Shown: positions 7,715 through 17,403, numbered from the stretch's first letter. The stretch: DNA of 64,000 nt from CAZALT01 sp964485515 (GCA_964485515.1 CAZALT010000003.1:3711-67710), one strand, 5' to 3'. A program made the numbers and translations. The notes: generated by a model from the sequence alone, not told the origin.

Positions 7715-8923
7715 GTGAACGCAAACGAAGATGGCACACGTGGTGATCTGGACACCGTCGACGAGATCGCCGAGCTCGTCCGACGCTTCTACCGGGAGGT
7801 TGCGCAGGACGATCTGCTCGGTCCGATCTTCAACGACGTCGCGCAGGTCGACTGGGCTGCGCACCTCCCCAAGCTCACGGCGTTCTGGTCCCGAGCCCTG
7901 CTCGGCGAACCTGGCTACGAGGGCAATCCGTACCGGATGCACATGCTCGTGCACGAGCGGTCTCCGTTCACGGCCGCGCACTTCGAGCGTTGGCTCCTGC
8001 TCTTCGATGAGGCACTCGCAGGTTGGGAGGGCGTGCACGTCGAACAGGCGCGGGCGTTCGCCAACCGGGTGGCCCACGTCCACAGCAGGGCACTGCTCGG
8101 GACGCCCGCCGTCGCCATCGCGGGCTCCGAGCCGAGTGGGGCGCTTGTGGGTGAGCCAGCTTCGCCCCCGGTCTCGTCACCTGCCGCGACGCCGGTCTCG
8201 GCACCGGTGGCGCGACCGTCGTCGAACCACGGGGTCCAAGAGCCGAACGTCGCAGACCAGCCGAACGACCAGCCGAAGGACCAGCCGAAGGTCGGTGTCC
8301 ACTTCGCGGTGCACGTCGACCGCGACACCTGCATCGGTTCCGGTCAGTGCGTCCACTGGGCTCCCTCCGTCTTCGGGCAGGACGAGGAGGCCAAAGCCGT
8401 GCTGGTCGCGTCGACCGACGGGCGTGAGGACGTGATCCTCAAGGCGCTCGTGAGCTGCCCGGTCGAGGCGATCATGCTCGAGGTCGGCGACGTCACCGTG
8501 CGGGCGCGCGATCTGGCCAACTGGATGAGCGGGGTAGCGGTCGACGATCCGCTCGTGGACCTGCTCGGCCGTCTCAGCGACGAGCACCACGAGCTGAAGG
8601 CGGCACTGGCCGACCTCGGCACGGTCGACGATCAGGACACCTGGCTCGCCGGGGTGTCGTCACAGGTGGCCGACCACCTCGAGGAGGAGGAGCGCGCCTA
8701 CGCCGCGATGCGCGCGCTGGTCGACCCCGGCCTCGTCGACGCGCTGCGCGACGGGCATGCCCGGATCGACGCCAACCTGGCCGATCTGCGTGACTCGGTC
8801 GACGGCGAGGATCATGAGCGTGCCGGGTCGCTGGTCGCGGCCATCGAGGACCAGATCCACCTCGAGGAGTCGGTGCTGTTCCCGGTGGCACTCGCATCGC
8901 TGGTCCGCCACGCGGAGGGCTGA
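7715..8923 (+). CDS. fusion of group III truncated globin, 3Fe-4S ferredoxin and hemerythrin
   Basis: A 402-residue protein with three metal domains. Residues 13-128 are a group III truncated hemoglobin (FYREVAQDDLLGPIF, FWSRALLGEPGYEGNPY, HFERWLLLFDEAL). Residues 129-195 are a Pro/Ala linker ending in DQPNDQPKDQPK. Residues 196-262 are a ferredoxin with Cys 206, 212 and 248 (C-x5-C...CP, 3Fe-4S type). Residues 280-400 are a hemerythrin HHE domain with His near 291, 321, 348 and 382. The GTG at 7715 follows GAGGAGG. An upstream start at 7655 would lack a ribosome-binding site. It faces an NsrR-like gene, so NO or O2 detoxification or sensing with internal electron transfer is likely. I know of no described protein with this arrangement. 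Confidence 0.85.
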   Translation: MNANEDGTRGDLDTVDEIAELVRRFYREVAQDDLLGPIFNDVAQVDWAAHLPKLTAFWSRALLGEPGYEGNPYRMHMLVHERSPFTAAHFERWLLLFDEALAGWEGVHVEQARAFANRVAHVHSRALLGTPAVAIAGSEPSGALVGEPASPPVSSPAATPVSAPVARPSSNHGVQEPNVADQPNDQPKDQPKVGVHFAVHVDRDTCIGSGQCVHWAPSVFGQDEEAKAVLVASTDGREDVILKALVSCPVEAIMLEVGDVTVRARDLANWMSGVAVDDPLVDLLGRLSDEHHELKAALADLGTVDDQDTWLAGVSSQVADHLEEEERAYAAMRALVDPGLVDALRDGHARIDANLADLRDSVDGEDHERAGSLVAAIEDQIHLEESVLFPVALASLVRHAEG

Positions 8924-8934
8924 GCTGGGCAAGG

Positions 8935-8940
8935 TAGCTT
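8935..8940 (+). promoter_or_regulatory. -10 box (TAGCTT), leaderless start of ATPase gene
   Basis: TAGCTT ends 6 nt before the GTG at 8947, so the ATPase gene probably has its own promoter although only 23 bp separate it from the fusion gene. Confidence 0.35.
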
Positions 8941-8946
8941 CACGTC

Positions 8947-11682
8947 GTGAACGCGACTGCCTCTCCCGTGCTCCTCGACGCCCACGCCCACAGTTCGGCG
9001 GAGGTGACCGCAGCAGCTGAGGTCGATCCCGCAGTTGGTCTCGACGCGGCCGAGGCCGCGTCCCGGTTGGCGCTTGACGGGCCGAACGAGCTGCGAACCG
9101 ATCCGCCCCCGAGCTTGTGGACGGTCGCTCGGGGCCAGGTCACCAACCCGATGAACATCATGCTGCTCATCGTGGCCCTGGCGAGCCTCGCGATCGGACA
9201 GATCGCAACCGGCATCGTCGTCGCCTCGTTGGTCACCTTCAACGTGGTGATGGGCACCGGTCAGGAACGCAAAGCCCAGGCCAGCGTCGACGCGCTCGCG
9301 CAGCTCCAGGTGCCGAGCGCCCGCCTCCGGCGAGACGGGCAGGTCGTCGAGGTGCCCGCTGTCGAGCTCGTGGTCGGCGACATCGTTCTCATCGAGGCGG
9401 GCGACCTCGTGCCCGCCGACGGGCGACTGATCAGCTCGGCCACGCTCGAGGTGCAGGAGGCGGCGCTCACCGGTGAGAGCGCTCCGGTGGCCAAGGACCC
9501 CGGTGTGCTCGCCGAGGGCGACACGGCCCTGGGCGACCGCACCAACCTGGTGTTCCAGAACACCCAGGTCACCCGCGGTTCGGCCGTCTTCGTCGTCACC
9601 GCCACCGGCGCCGAGACCCAGATGGGCCGCATCGCCGACATGGTCTCGGCCACCAAGCGGACCAAGTCGCCGTTGCAGCGCGAGCTCGACGGGATGACGA
9701 AGGTCTTCGGGTTCCTCGCCTGGGGCGCCGTCGCGGTCATCGGCATCGTCGGAGCTGCCCGGGGTCAGGACGGCGAGACGCTCGCGCTGCTGTGCATCTC
9801 GACGGCGATCGCCTCGATCCCCACCGGACTGCCGACGTTCGTGCAGACGATGCTGTCGTCGGGGGCGCAGCGCCTCGCCGAGGAGAAGGCGGTCGTCAAG
9901 TCGCTCGCCGATGTGGAGACGCTCGGCGGGACCACCGTGATCAACTCGGACAAGACCGGCACGCTCACCATGAACGCGATGACGGTCGCGTCCATGTATG
10001 CCGGTGGCCGCTGGTTCCGCGTCGAAGGGTCGGGCTACGCCAAGACCGGTGCCATCCTCGGTGCAGCCGGATCCGTTGCCCCGGACTTCACGCCGCTCGC
10101 CCTGGGCCTGGCGTTGTGCTCGGACGCCACCGTGGCCGACGACGGCTCTGTCATCGGGGATCCGACCGAGGCTGCGCTCGTCGTTCTCGCCGCCAAGATG
10201 GGCGTCGACGCCGAAGCCACGCGCCACGCCATCGCTCGGGTCGTCGAGGTCCCCTTCGACTCGGACTACAAGTTCATGGCCACCTTCCACGACCGGCCCG
10301 ACACGATCCAGGGCCCGGTCGTATCCGAGCCGCACTTCGTCGCGGTCAAGGGTGGACCCGATGTCGTGCTCGCCCGCTGCTCGCGGGCGCTGCGCGCGGG
10401 TGAGGTCGTCCCCGTCGACGATCTGCGCCAGGAGATCCTCGACGCCAACCGGAAGCTCTCCGAGCAGGGACTGCGCGTCCTCGCCTTCGCCGCCAAGGGC
10501 CTCGACTCAGCCACGATGGACGCCGCTCGTGTCGACCCGATGGCGGCGGTCGACGACCTGGTCCTCGTCGGTCTCGTCGGCATCATCGATCCGCTGCGCA
10601 CCGAGGCCACCGCCGCGGTGCACACCGCCCTCGGGGCCGGGATCGATGTGCGCATGATCACCGGCGACCACACCATCACCGCCCGCGCCATCGCCGACCA
10701 GCTCGGTCTCGGGCCCGGGGTCATCACCGGGACCGACCTCCAGGGCCTGAGCGACGAGGAGGTCGTGGCCCTGCTCCCGCAGCTGCACGTGTTCGGCCGG
10801 GTCGCGCCCGAGGACAAGCTGCGGCTCGCCCGCCTCATGCAGGAGTCCGGCGAGGTCGTGGCCATGACCGGCGACGCGGTCAACGACGCTGCCGCGCTCA
10901 AGCAGGCCGACATCGGCGTCGCCATGGGCAGCGGGTCCGAGGTGTCCAAGCAGGCCGCCAAGATCGTGCTCACCGACGACAACTTCGCCACCCTGGTGCG
11001 CGCCGTCGACCTCGGTCGTGACATCTACCGGCGCATCTCGTCCTACATCCGGCTCCAGCTCACGATCCTGTCCTCGGTGCTCCAGCTCATGGTGCTGGCC
11101 ACGATCCTCAACATCAACGGCGGCGTCGCTCTGTTCCCGATGCAGCTGCTGTTCTGCAAGTTCTTCGTCGTCGTCACCGTCGTCATCGGCTTCATCGCCG
11201 ACGTCCCCGATCCCGGCGTCATGGAGCTCCCGCCCCGCAAGCCCGGCACCCGCATCGTCAACGGACCCCAGATCGTGCGGTGGGCGATCAGCGGGTTCCT
11301 CGTCGCGGTCAGCGCTCTGTGCCTGCTCGAGTGGGGACCCGACGAGGCGTCGGCCACCGCCGGTTCGGTGTCGATGACGATGGCGTTCGCCGTGGTGGCG
11401 CTCAGCGCGGTCAACCTCGGCGTCGTCATGCGCCGAGAGCGCCAGGCCCCGTGGTCGTCGCCGATGTTCCCGTACTTCGGGTGGTTGATCGCCGGCTGGA
11501 CCCTCACCTGGGCCGCGGTCGAGCTGGGCATGCTCCAGAGGCTCCTCGACACGGTCTCGCTCAGCGGCGGCCAGTGGCTCGTGGTCTTGGGGCTCTCGCT
11601 GATCACGCCCGCCTTCGTCGGCGTCGACAAGGCCATCCAGCTGCGTCGACTCCGGCACACGACCGCTCCGGTCTCGAGCTGA
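8947..11682 (+). CDS. P-type cation-transporting ATPase (type II-like)
   Basis: A 911-residue membrane pump with an N-terminal cation-ATPase domain, the actuator motif LTGES, the phosphorylation motif SDKTGTLT, a KGGPD nucleotide-binding motif and at least eight hydrophobic segments, two before the actuator domain and a C-terminal group of six. Two signature positions are unusual. The fourth-helix motif is IPTGLP instead of the IPEGLP of Ca2+ pumps, so an ion-binding Glu is missing. The hinge reads TGDAVNDAAALK instead of TGDGVNDAPALK. The transported ion is therefore uncertain; Ca2+ should not be assumed. It follows the globin fusion in the same direction. Confidence 0.85.
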   Translation: MNATASPVLLDAHAHSSAEVTAAAEVDPAVGLDAAEAASRLALDGPNELRTDPPPSLWTVARGQVTNPMNIMLLIVALASLAIGQIATGIVVASLVTFNVVMGTGQERKAQASVDALAQLQVPSARLRRDGQVVEVPAVELVVGDIVLIEAGDLVPADGRLISSATLEVQEAALTGESAPVAKDPGVLAEGDTALGDRTNLVFQNTQVTRGSAVFVVTATGAETQMGRIADMVSATKRTKSPLQRELDGMTKVFGFLAWGAVAVIGIVGAARGQDGETLALLCISTAIASIPTGLPTFVQTMLSSGAQRLAEEKAVVKSLADVETLGGTTVINSDKTGTLTMNAMTVASMYAGGRWFRVEGSGYAKTGAILGAAGSVAPDFTPLALGLALCSDATVADDGSVIGDPTEAALVVLAAKMGVDAEATRHAIARVVEVPFDSDYKFMATFHDRPDTIQGPVVSEPHFVAVKGGPDVVLARCSRALRAGEVVPVDDLRQEILDANRKLSEQGLRVLAFAAKGLDSATMDAARVDPMAAVDDLVLVGLVGIIDPLRTEATAAVHTALGAGIDVRMITGDHTITARAIADQLGLGPGVITGTDLQGLSDEEVVALLPQLHVFGRVAPEDKLRLARLMQESGEVVAMTGDAVNDAAALKQADIGVAMGSGSEVSKQAAKIVLTDDNFATLVRAVDLGRDIYRRISSYIRLQLTILSSVLQLMVLATILNINGGVALFPMQLLFCKFFVVVTVVIGFIADVPDPGVMELPPRKPGTRIVNGPQIVRWAISGFLVAVSALCLLEWGPDEASATAGSVSMTMAFAVVALSAVNLGVVMRRERQAPWSSPMFPYFGWLIAGWTLTWAAVELGMLQRLLDTVSLSGGQWLVVLGLSLITPAFVGVDKAIQLRRLRHTTAPVSS

Positions 11683-11730
11683 ACTGCTCGGTCGTTCCTG
11701 TTCGCTTCCGGCGTCGAGAGCCGGCTATCT

Positions 11731-12999
11731 CTATCGGCCGGTAGGAGTAGCCGGGGCGGGTTCGGAGCACGAGGTCGGCGCCGGGTCGCCGGCCAGGCGG
11801 TCGTGCAGCCAGGCATCCACGGCCTGCACCGTGAGCAGCCACGCGGTCGCGTGGTCCCAGGTCGGGTCACGCATCACCTCGACGGGGACCCCGGCACTGC
11901 ACATCGATCGGGCCAGGGCTTCGGTGCCCGCGATGGGCACCAGCGGGTCGGCATCGCCGTGAGCCAGCAGGACAGGAACCTCCGACGTGCCCGGAGCCGG
12001 GGTGTTGCGGGCCGCTGCCGCGTTCCAGGCCGGTTGGTTCGCCGGATCGGCGAGGAAGATCTCGTCGAGCGGTCGAGTCGGCGTGTTGGCGATGCCGCCG
12101 GCGCAGGACTGGACGAGCAGGCGGGCGTTGGACGCGGCCTGCTCGTCGACGAGGTCGGTGAGCGCAGGCTCCTCGTAGACGACGCTCCAGGCCATGGCCG
12201 CCTCGGCCAGGTAGGGGAAGACCTCGGGGTCGGTCGTACCGGGCAGGAGGAAGAGCTTCGGGTCCGTCACGGGAGCGACGGCCGCCACGCCTCGCAGGTC
12301 GAGCTCGGGGGCGTAGTGGGCCGCGACCATGCGGGCGAAGAGCACCGCGTGTCCGCCCTGGGAGTGGCCCCAGGCGACGACGGTGCGACCGCCGCCGATG
12401 CTCGACGCGGCCCGCGCCGCGTCGAGCACGTTGTGGCCGGCCGCCTCGCCGACCAGATAGGGATGGATCTCGTCCGTGCCCAGTCCCTCGTAGTCGGGAG
12501 CGGCGACGGCGATGCCGGCCGCGAGCAGCTCGGCGCCACCGGTCAGCTCGAACGGGGTGAACGTCGACGGTGCGCACGCATCACCCAGCCCCGTGGTCCC
12601 GTGGCCCCACACGGCCACGGGATAGCCACCCGGCGGCGGTGCCGTGAGTGGTTTCAGCAGGACGCCTGTGACCGGCACCAGATCGCCGGCGGGCGTCGTA
12701 GAGATGTAGGTGATGCGCTCGCCTGTGGCCGGCAGGTCGGATCCGATGGTCAGGGGTGCCCGATCGAGCACGTCGCCCGGCGTGCCGTCGGCCAAGACCG
12801 TGGGAGGACGGTAGAAGGTGAGCGGCGCCACATCGGACGGCGGTGCCGGTGCGGTAGCTGAGCTGGCCCCGTCTGCGCCGTCGGCCGCGTTGGCGTCATC
12901 GATCCCATCGGCAGGCGAGGAGCACGCCATCGAGACGGCGGTGAGCCCGACCACCAGGGTGCGGACGAACCGACGGTGGGGCATGGAGAGCGAGCTCAT
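11731..12999 (-). CDS. secreted lipoprotein lipase/esterase (LIP family)
   Basis: A 422-residue alpha/beta hydrolase of the secretory lipase family. The N-terminus is a lipoprotein signal ending at a lipobox-like VSMAC, followed by a Gly/Ala/Asp-rich linker. The core has [10 protein letters not shown], then the nucleophile elbow GHSQGG, a late [12 protein letters not shown] with the catalytic Asp, and WDHATAW with the His. It is expected to act on esters outside the membrane. Its ATG overlaps the stop of the desaturase gene upstream by 4 nt (ATGA), so the two form one operon. Confidence 0.85.
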   Translation of the reverse strand: MSSLSMPHRRFVRTLVVGLTAVSMACSSPADGIDDANAADGADGASSATAPAPPSDVAPLTFYRPPTVLADGTPGDVLDRAPLTIGSDLPATGERITYISTTPAGDLVPVTGVLLKPLTAPPPGGYPVAVWGHGTTGLGDACAPSTFTPFELTGGAELLAAGIAVAAPDYEGLGTDEIHPYLVGEAAGHNVLDAARAASSIGGGRTVVAWGHSQGGHAVLFARMVAAHYAPELDLRGVAAVAPVTDPKLFLLPGTTDPEVFPYLAEAAMAWSVVYEEPALTDLVDEQAASNARLLVQSCAGGIANTPTRPLDEIFLADPANQPAWNAAAARNTPAPGTSEVPVLLAHGDADPLVPIAGTEALARSMCSAGVPVEVMRDPTWDHATAWLLTVQAVDAWLHDRLAGDPAPTSCSEPAPATPTGR

Positions 13000-14075
13000 C
13001 CAGTGGGGGAGGAACGGCCGAGCACCCGCACATGGCGGTAGTGCGAGCGGAGCGCGGCTCGCAGGGTGGGCTGTACCTGGTAGCGGATCCCGAAGTCGGC
13101 ACACGTCTGGGCCACGATCGGTGCGATGTCGGGGTAGACGGTGTGCGGCAGGCTCGGGAACAGGTGGTGCTCGGTCTGAAAGTTGAGCCCGCCGGCGTAC
13201 CAGGTGACGGCCCGGGCCACGGGTCCGGACCCGTGGCAGAAGTCCACCGACGTGCGGACCTGCCATTCGTGCCACCGGATGGTGGTCGGATCGGCGGCGT
13301 CGGCGAAGTCGGCTTCCTCGACGGCGTGGGCCAACTGGAACACTGTGCCGAGGAGGAACCCGGAGACGCCGAGGACGACGACGCCGCCGACCAACACGAC
13401 CCACCACGGATGCACGAACATCGGGATGACCAGCATGACGACGACGAACAGCCCCTTGGATCCGACGAGGACGACGTAGTCGACCACGGAGGGCTTGCGA
13501 CCGCGCCGGTCGCCCGAGATCGACTCCTGCACCGTGCCGACCACGTCGCCGATGATGATCGATGCGGTGGTGAACCCGTAGACCACCCAGAGGTAGAGGT
13601 GTTGGAACGCATGCCAGAAGCGGTGGCGCTGCGAGGGAGCGAGTCGGGCGAAGGGGGCCATCTCGATGTCGTGGTCCTTGCCGACGATGTTGGTCGAGAC
13701 GTGGTGTTGACGGACGTGGCCTTCGATCCAGCGCGTCGAACTACCGCCGATGGCGTTGAGCGAGAGGCCTGCGAGCCGGTTGGCGGTCGACAGTCGCCGG
13801 GTAGGCGACCGGAAGAAGGCGTTGTGGTTGGCGTCGTGCTGGATGTTGAACCCCACGGCGCCGATCGACAGCGCCAGCGACAGGCAGGCGATCCAGCTGA
13901 GGATCCAACCGTGGGCGACGAGCACGAGTGCGTAGGAGGTCAGGTACCACGCGGCGACCACCACCGCCTTGCGATGGAGCCGGTCCCGCGCCGCGATCAA
14001 GGTGCCGTCGCTCAGTGCCTCGTCCACGCGCGACACCAGTTGCGGCCCGAAGCTCGATTCCGTGGTCGTCTGCAC
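12996..14075 (-). CDS. fatty acid desaturase (linoleoyl-CoA/delta-6 type)
   Basis: A 359-residue membrane di-iron enzyme. All three histidine boxes are present: HDANH, HVRQHH and QTEHH, between hydrophobic segments that make two hairpins. This arrangement belongs to acyl-lipid or acyl-CoA desaturases of the delta-6/DesA3 type. I chose the GTG at 14075, preceded by CAGGGGCG, because upstream codons give an Arg-rich stretch that looks non-coding. It is followed by the secreted lipase with a 4-nt overlap. Together they suggest lipid remodelling; the cold-shock gene on the other side is divergent. Confidence 0.85.
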   Translation of the reverse strand: MQTTTESSFGPQLVSRVDEALSDGTLIAARDRLHRKAVVVAAWYLTSYALVLVAHGWILSWIACLSLALSIGAVGFNIQHDANHNAFFRSPTRRLSTANRLAGLSLNAIGGSSTRWIEGHVRQHHVSTNIVGKDHDIEMAPFARLAPSQRHRFWHAFQHLYLWVVYGFTTASIIIGDVVGTVQESISGDRRGRKPSVVDYVVLVGSKGLFVVVMLVIPMFVHPWWVVLVGGVVVLGVSGFLLGTVFQLAHAVEEADFADAADPTTIRWHEWQVRTSVDFCHGSGPVARAVTWYAGGLNFQTEHHLFPSLPHTVYPDIAPIVAQTCADFGIRYQVQPTLRAALRSHYRHVRVLGRSSPTG

Positions 14076-14285
14076 ATCGCCCCTGATGCTGTCGCGGCGT
14101 GTGGAGTCTCGCCGAAGGCGCGAATCGTACTGGCCTGCTCGGGCGCGTCGGGCATCGGCGGGAGATCCACGGCGCTGCCGAAGGCCGGATCGCGAGAATC
14201 TGAACGTTCGCCGCCCCGACCGGTTACCCTGTCGACGCGGGTGAGCCACGCTGGTTCGCTCGATCTACACGAAAAAGAGAAATCT

Positions 14286-14486
14286 GTGACTACAGGCACC
14301 GTGAAGTTCTTCAACAGTGAGAAGGGCTTCGGCTTCATCTCCCGCGAAGGCGGGGACGATGTGTTCGTCCACTACTCCAACATCGCCGGCGATGGCTACA
14401 AGTCGCTCGACGAGGGTCAGCGCGTCGAGTTCGACGTGGCCCCCGGGCGCAAGGGCGAAGAAGCCCAGAACGTTCGAGTCGTCTGA
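14286..14486 (+). CDS. cspA: cold-shock domain protein
   Basis: A 66-residue single cold-shock domain, full length. The two RNA-binding motifs KGFGFIS and DVFVHYS are intact. Such proteins bind single-stranded RNA and DNA and act as RNA chaperones. The start is a GTG preceded by the purine-rich AAAGAGAAA. A strong intrinsic terminator follows the stop. The name cspA is used for the family and does not claim orthology to the E. coli gene. Confidence 0.93.
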   Translation: MTTGTVKFFNSEKGFGFISREGGDDVFVHYSNIAGDGYKSLDEGQRVEFDVAPGRKGEEAQNVRVV

Positions 14487-14501
14487 TCCAGACGCAGTTC
14501 T

Positions 14502-14544
14502 GAGAACAGCCGTCGGCTTTCGAGCCGGCGGCTGTTCTCGTTTT
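14502..14544 (+). terminator. intrinsic terminator of the cold-shock gene
   Basis: A 17-bp stem with one G-U pair and a TTCG tetraloop, starting GAGAACAGCCGTCGGCT and closing at 14539, followed by GTTTT. It is the best terminator in the window. Confidence 0.9.
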
Positions 14545-14594
14545 GGCAACACTCGTGTTCTGACGCCACTCGTGTTGGCGACAGATGTCAGCGG

Positions 14595-16367
14595 TCAGGG
14601 CCGGCGAACCACCTTCGTGCCGGCCAGCGAGCCCTCGTCGCGCCACTGCTCGAGGTGGTCGGCGTAGTGCATGAGCGAGCCGGGGAACACGGCGCCGCGG
14701 GCGGCGAGCATGGTGCGGGCACCTTCGCTGTTCCCGTAACTGGGCGTGCAGGTCTGGTTGTAGCGGGCGAGCGGCCCGGAGTGCTGCCACAGGGTGTTCA
14801 GCCACTCGTCCTCGGCGTCGACCGTGGCCTCGATCGAGTCGATGCCATCGGTGAGGCAGTGGTCGATGAGCCAGGTGATGTGCGCCGTCGACTCCGACAG
14901 GAAGTGGACGAAGTTCAATCCGAAGCCGGCTTGGATGAAGCTCACCACGAAGAAGTTCGGGAGCTCGGCGGTCAGGATGCCGTGCAGCGAGTGGGTGCCG
15001 TCGTGCCACCGTTCGCTGAGCTTGACGCCACCGCGGCCAACCGGATCGAAGCCGAGCCGGCTCACCAACCCGGAGGTGATCTCGAATCCCGATGCGAACA
15101 CCAGAAGGTCGAGCGGGTACTCCCGGCCGTCGACGACCGGCCCGGCCGGTGACATCTCCCGTACGCCGTATCCGTCGGTGTCGACGAGGTGCACGTTCGG
15201 GAGGTTGAACGCCGGCAGGTAGCCGTCGTGGAAGCAGATGCGCTTGCAGTGCTTGCCGTACCAGGGCTTGAGCTTCTCGGCCGTCTCGGGGTCGTCGACG
15301 ACGTCGTCGATGCGGTTGCGGAAGCCTTCCATGATCTCGAAGTCGATGGCTTCGAGCTCGGTTCGCTCCTCCTCGGATGCAGGCTCGCGCTGGGTGTCGA
15401 CCTTCAACACCTGACCCCAGCCGTCGTTCACGAGGTCGCGGTCGGGTTGACCGCCGGTGACCACCTCGGTGAAGTTCCGGGTGCGCTCGGCCTGCCAGCC
15501 GGGAGGCTGGGAGCGGAACCACGCCTCGTCGATGGGCTGCTGGCCGCGCACGCCGACGGCCGACGGGGTGCGCTGGAAGACGTAGACCTCCTTGGCGGTC
15601 TTGGCGAGCTGGGGCACGACCTGTACCGAGGTGGCACCGGTGCCGATGATGCCCACGACCTTGTCGTGGAGCTGGTCCATCGGCTCGGTGGGGTTGCCGC
15701 CGGTGTAGTCGTAGTCCCATCGGGTCGTGTGGAACGCTTTGCCGGCGAAGGTGTCGATGCCGTCGATTCCGGGCAGCTTGGCCTTGTGCATGAGTCCGCC
15801 GGCCGACACGAAGAACTTGGTGCGGATCTGGTCGCCTCGGCTGGTGGTCAGGTCCCAGCGTTTGGCGTCGTCGTCCCACACGAGCGACTCGACCTCGGTC
15901 TGGAACAGGGCGTGGTCGTAGAGGTCGAAGTGGCGGCCGAGCAGCTGGGCGTAGCCGAAGATCTCCGACGCGCTCGCGTACTTCTCGGTGGGCATGTAGC
16001 CCGTCTCCTCCAAGAGGGGGAGGTAGATGGTCGAGTCCACGTCGCACATGCAGCCCGGGTAGCGGTTCCAGTACCAGGTGCCACCGAAGTCGGCCGCCTT
16101 GTCGAGGATCCGGAAGCTCGTGATGCCCCGCTTGGTGAGGTTGATGCCGCTGAGCATCCCGGCCCAACCGCCGCCGAGGACGACGACGTCGACCTCCTCG
16201 GTGACCGCTTCGCGGGTGAAGTCGGGATCGGCCCACGGGTCGCGATCGAGGTGGTGCTCGTCGAGGCTCTCGTACTGGGCCAGGCCCTCCTCGCGGACGC
16301 GCTTGGCGCGTTCTTCGGCATAGCGGGCCTTGGCGTGTTCGATCGTCGACGGGTCAGCGGGGGGCAT
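14595..16367 (-). CDS. flavin monooxygenase, Baeyer-Villiger type (first of three)
   Basis: A 590-residue FAD/NADPH enzyme. It has the N-terminal FAD Rossmann motif VVLGGGWAG, the GTWYWNRYPG segment, the BVMO fingerprint FAGKAFHTTRWD (FxGxxxHxxxW[P/D]) and the second nucleotide-binding motif GTGATS. A 60-residue N-terminal extension before the Rossmann fold is typical of the long BVMO group. The ATG at 16367 lies 62 bp downstream of a palindromic operator. These enzymes insert oxygen next to a ketone to form an ester or lactone. It is separated from endonuclease III by about 130 bp and probably transcribed alone. Confidence 0.88.
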   Translation of the reverse strand: MPPADPSTIEHAKARYAEERAKRVREEGLAQYESLDEHHLDRDPWADPDFTREAVTEEVDVVVLGGGWAGMLSGINLTKRGITSFRILDKAADFGGTWYWNRYPGCMCDVDSTIYLPLLEETGYMPTEKYASASEIFGYAQLLGRHFDLYDHALFQTEVESLVWDDDAKRWDLTTSRGDQIRTKFFVSAGGLMHKAKLPGIDGIDTFAGKAFHTTRWDYDYTGGNPTEPMDQLHDKVVGIIGTGATSVQVVPQLAKTAKEVYVFQRTPSAVGVRGQQPIDEAWFRSQPPGWQAERTRNFTEVVTGGQPDRDLVNDGWGQVLKVDTQREPASEEERTELEAIDFEIMEGFRNRIDDVVDDPETAEKLKPWYGKHCKRICFHDGYLPAFNLPNVHLVDTDGYGVREMSPAGPVVDGREYPLDLLVFASGFEITSGLVSRLGFDPVGRGGVKLSERWHDGTHSLHGILTAELPNFFVVSFIQAGFGLNFVHFLSESTAHITWLIDHCLTDGIDSIEATVDAEDEWLNTLWQHSGPLARYNQTCTPSYGNSEGARTMLAARGAVFPGSLMHYADHLEQWRDEGSLAGTKVVRRP

Positions 16368-16428
16368 CACGGACTCCAGTGGTCGAGGAGCATCTGACGA
16401 GGCGTCAGTTGTTGCCCCTACCCTAGGA

Positions 16429-16444
16429 CCAAACGGTCGTTTGG
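16429..16444. promoter_or_regulatory. TetR-type palindrome upstream of the first BVMO gene
   Basis: CCAAACGGTCGTTTGG is a perfect 7-bp inverted repeat around a 2-nt centre. On the minus strand a TAGGGT box lies 3-8 nt downstream of it, so a bound repressor would block this promoter. No TetR gene is adjacent, so the regulator is unknown. Confidence 0.55.
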
Positions 16445-16498
16445 ATGAATCGGGTGAAGGTGCTTCCAGGCCGAGGACGAGGATCCGACGTGGCTCGG

Positions 16499-17233
16499 TC
16501 ATCGGGGCGTCTTCGTCGCTGCGGACTCGTCGAGGATGCGACGCTTGGTCGCCGCCCACGAGCAGATGGGGCAGGTGAGCAGGTCGTGGTGCCGGGCCGG
16601 GCAGTGCTCCCGACCGAAGTAGATGATCTGGAGGTGGCGGTCGTTCCACGTCTCGACGGGGAACACGGCTTTGAGGTCGCGCTCGGTGCGCTCGACGGTC
16701 GTGCCGTTCGACAGGCCCCAGCGGGCGGCGAGACGGTGGATGTGGGTGTCGACGGCGAAGGCCGGGACGCCGAACGCCTGGGACATCACGACGCTCGCCG
16801 TCTTGTGGCCCACCCCGGCGAGCGACTCGAGGAACGCCCAATCGGCGACGATCTCGCCGCCGCTGTCGATGATCTGGTTGGCGGCGAGCCAGAGGTTCCT
16901 GGCCTTCGTCGGGGCCAGTCCGATCTCGCGGATCAACGCCAGGATCCGCTCCGGGCCGAGTTCGACCATCTGCTCCGGGGTGGACGCCTCGGCGAACAAC
17001 TCCGGGGTCACCTGGTTGACCTTCTTGTCGGTGGTCTGCGCCGAGAGCGCCACCGCCACCAGCAACGTGTAGGGGTCGCGGTGGTCCAGCGGGATCGGGG
17101 GATCAGGGTAGAGGTCGTCGAGGATCTCGCCGATCCGGTCAGCCTTGTCCTGGCGCTTCACCGGCGTGACGATACTCAGCGTGCGAGGTGACGCCGCCGA
17201 CGCCATCGGGTCCTCGGCGATGGCCGCGGTCAC
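16499..17233 (-). CDS. nth: endonuclease III (DNA glycosylase/AP lyase)
   Basis: A 244-residue base-excision repair enzyme for oxidised pyrimidines. It has the helix-hairpin-helix LAGVGHKTASVV with the catalytic Lys, and VDTHIHR with the catalytic Asp. The C-terminal iron-sulfur loop differs from E. coli: it reads C-x9-C-x2-C (HCPARHHDLLTCPIC) and I see no fourth Cys in the canonical place, so the cluster may be altered or absent. The GTG at 17233 follows GGAGGG. A later ATG (MASAASPRTL) is an alternative start. Confidence 0.9.
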   Translation of the reverse strand: MTAAIAEDPMASAASPRTLSIVTPVKRQDKADRIGEILDDLYPDPPIPLDHRDPYTLLVAVALSAQTTDKKVNQVTPELFAEASTPEQMVELGPERILALIREIGLAPTKARNLWLAANQIIDSGGEIVADWAFLESLAGVGHKTASVVMSQAFGVPAFAVDTHIHRLAARWGLSNGTTVERTERDLKAVFPVETWNDRHLQIIYFGREHCPARHHDLLTCPICSWAATKRRILDESAATKTPR

Positions 17234-17403
17234 CGGCCCTCCGACGACTCCGGTCCGTTCGTTTCCTCGATCGGCTGGTTCGCTGATTGCTGTGTCAGGG
17301 GTGGTGGGGTAAACCTGTAGATGTATTGCGAGCGGCGCCGGGGGGTCCGGCGTGGTTCGGGCCGGCCGCGCACAGCGGTTCGGTGCACCGGCCAGGGGGA
17401 CAG

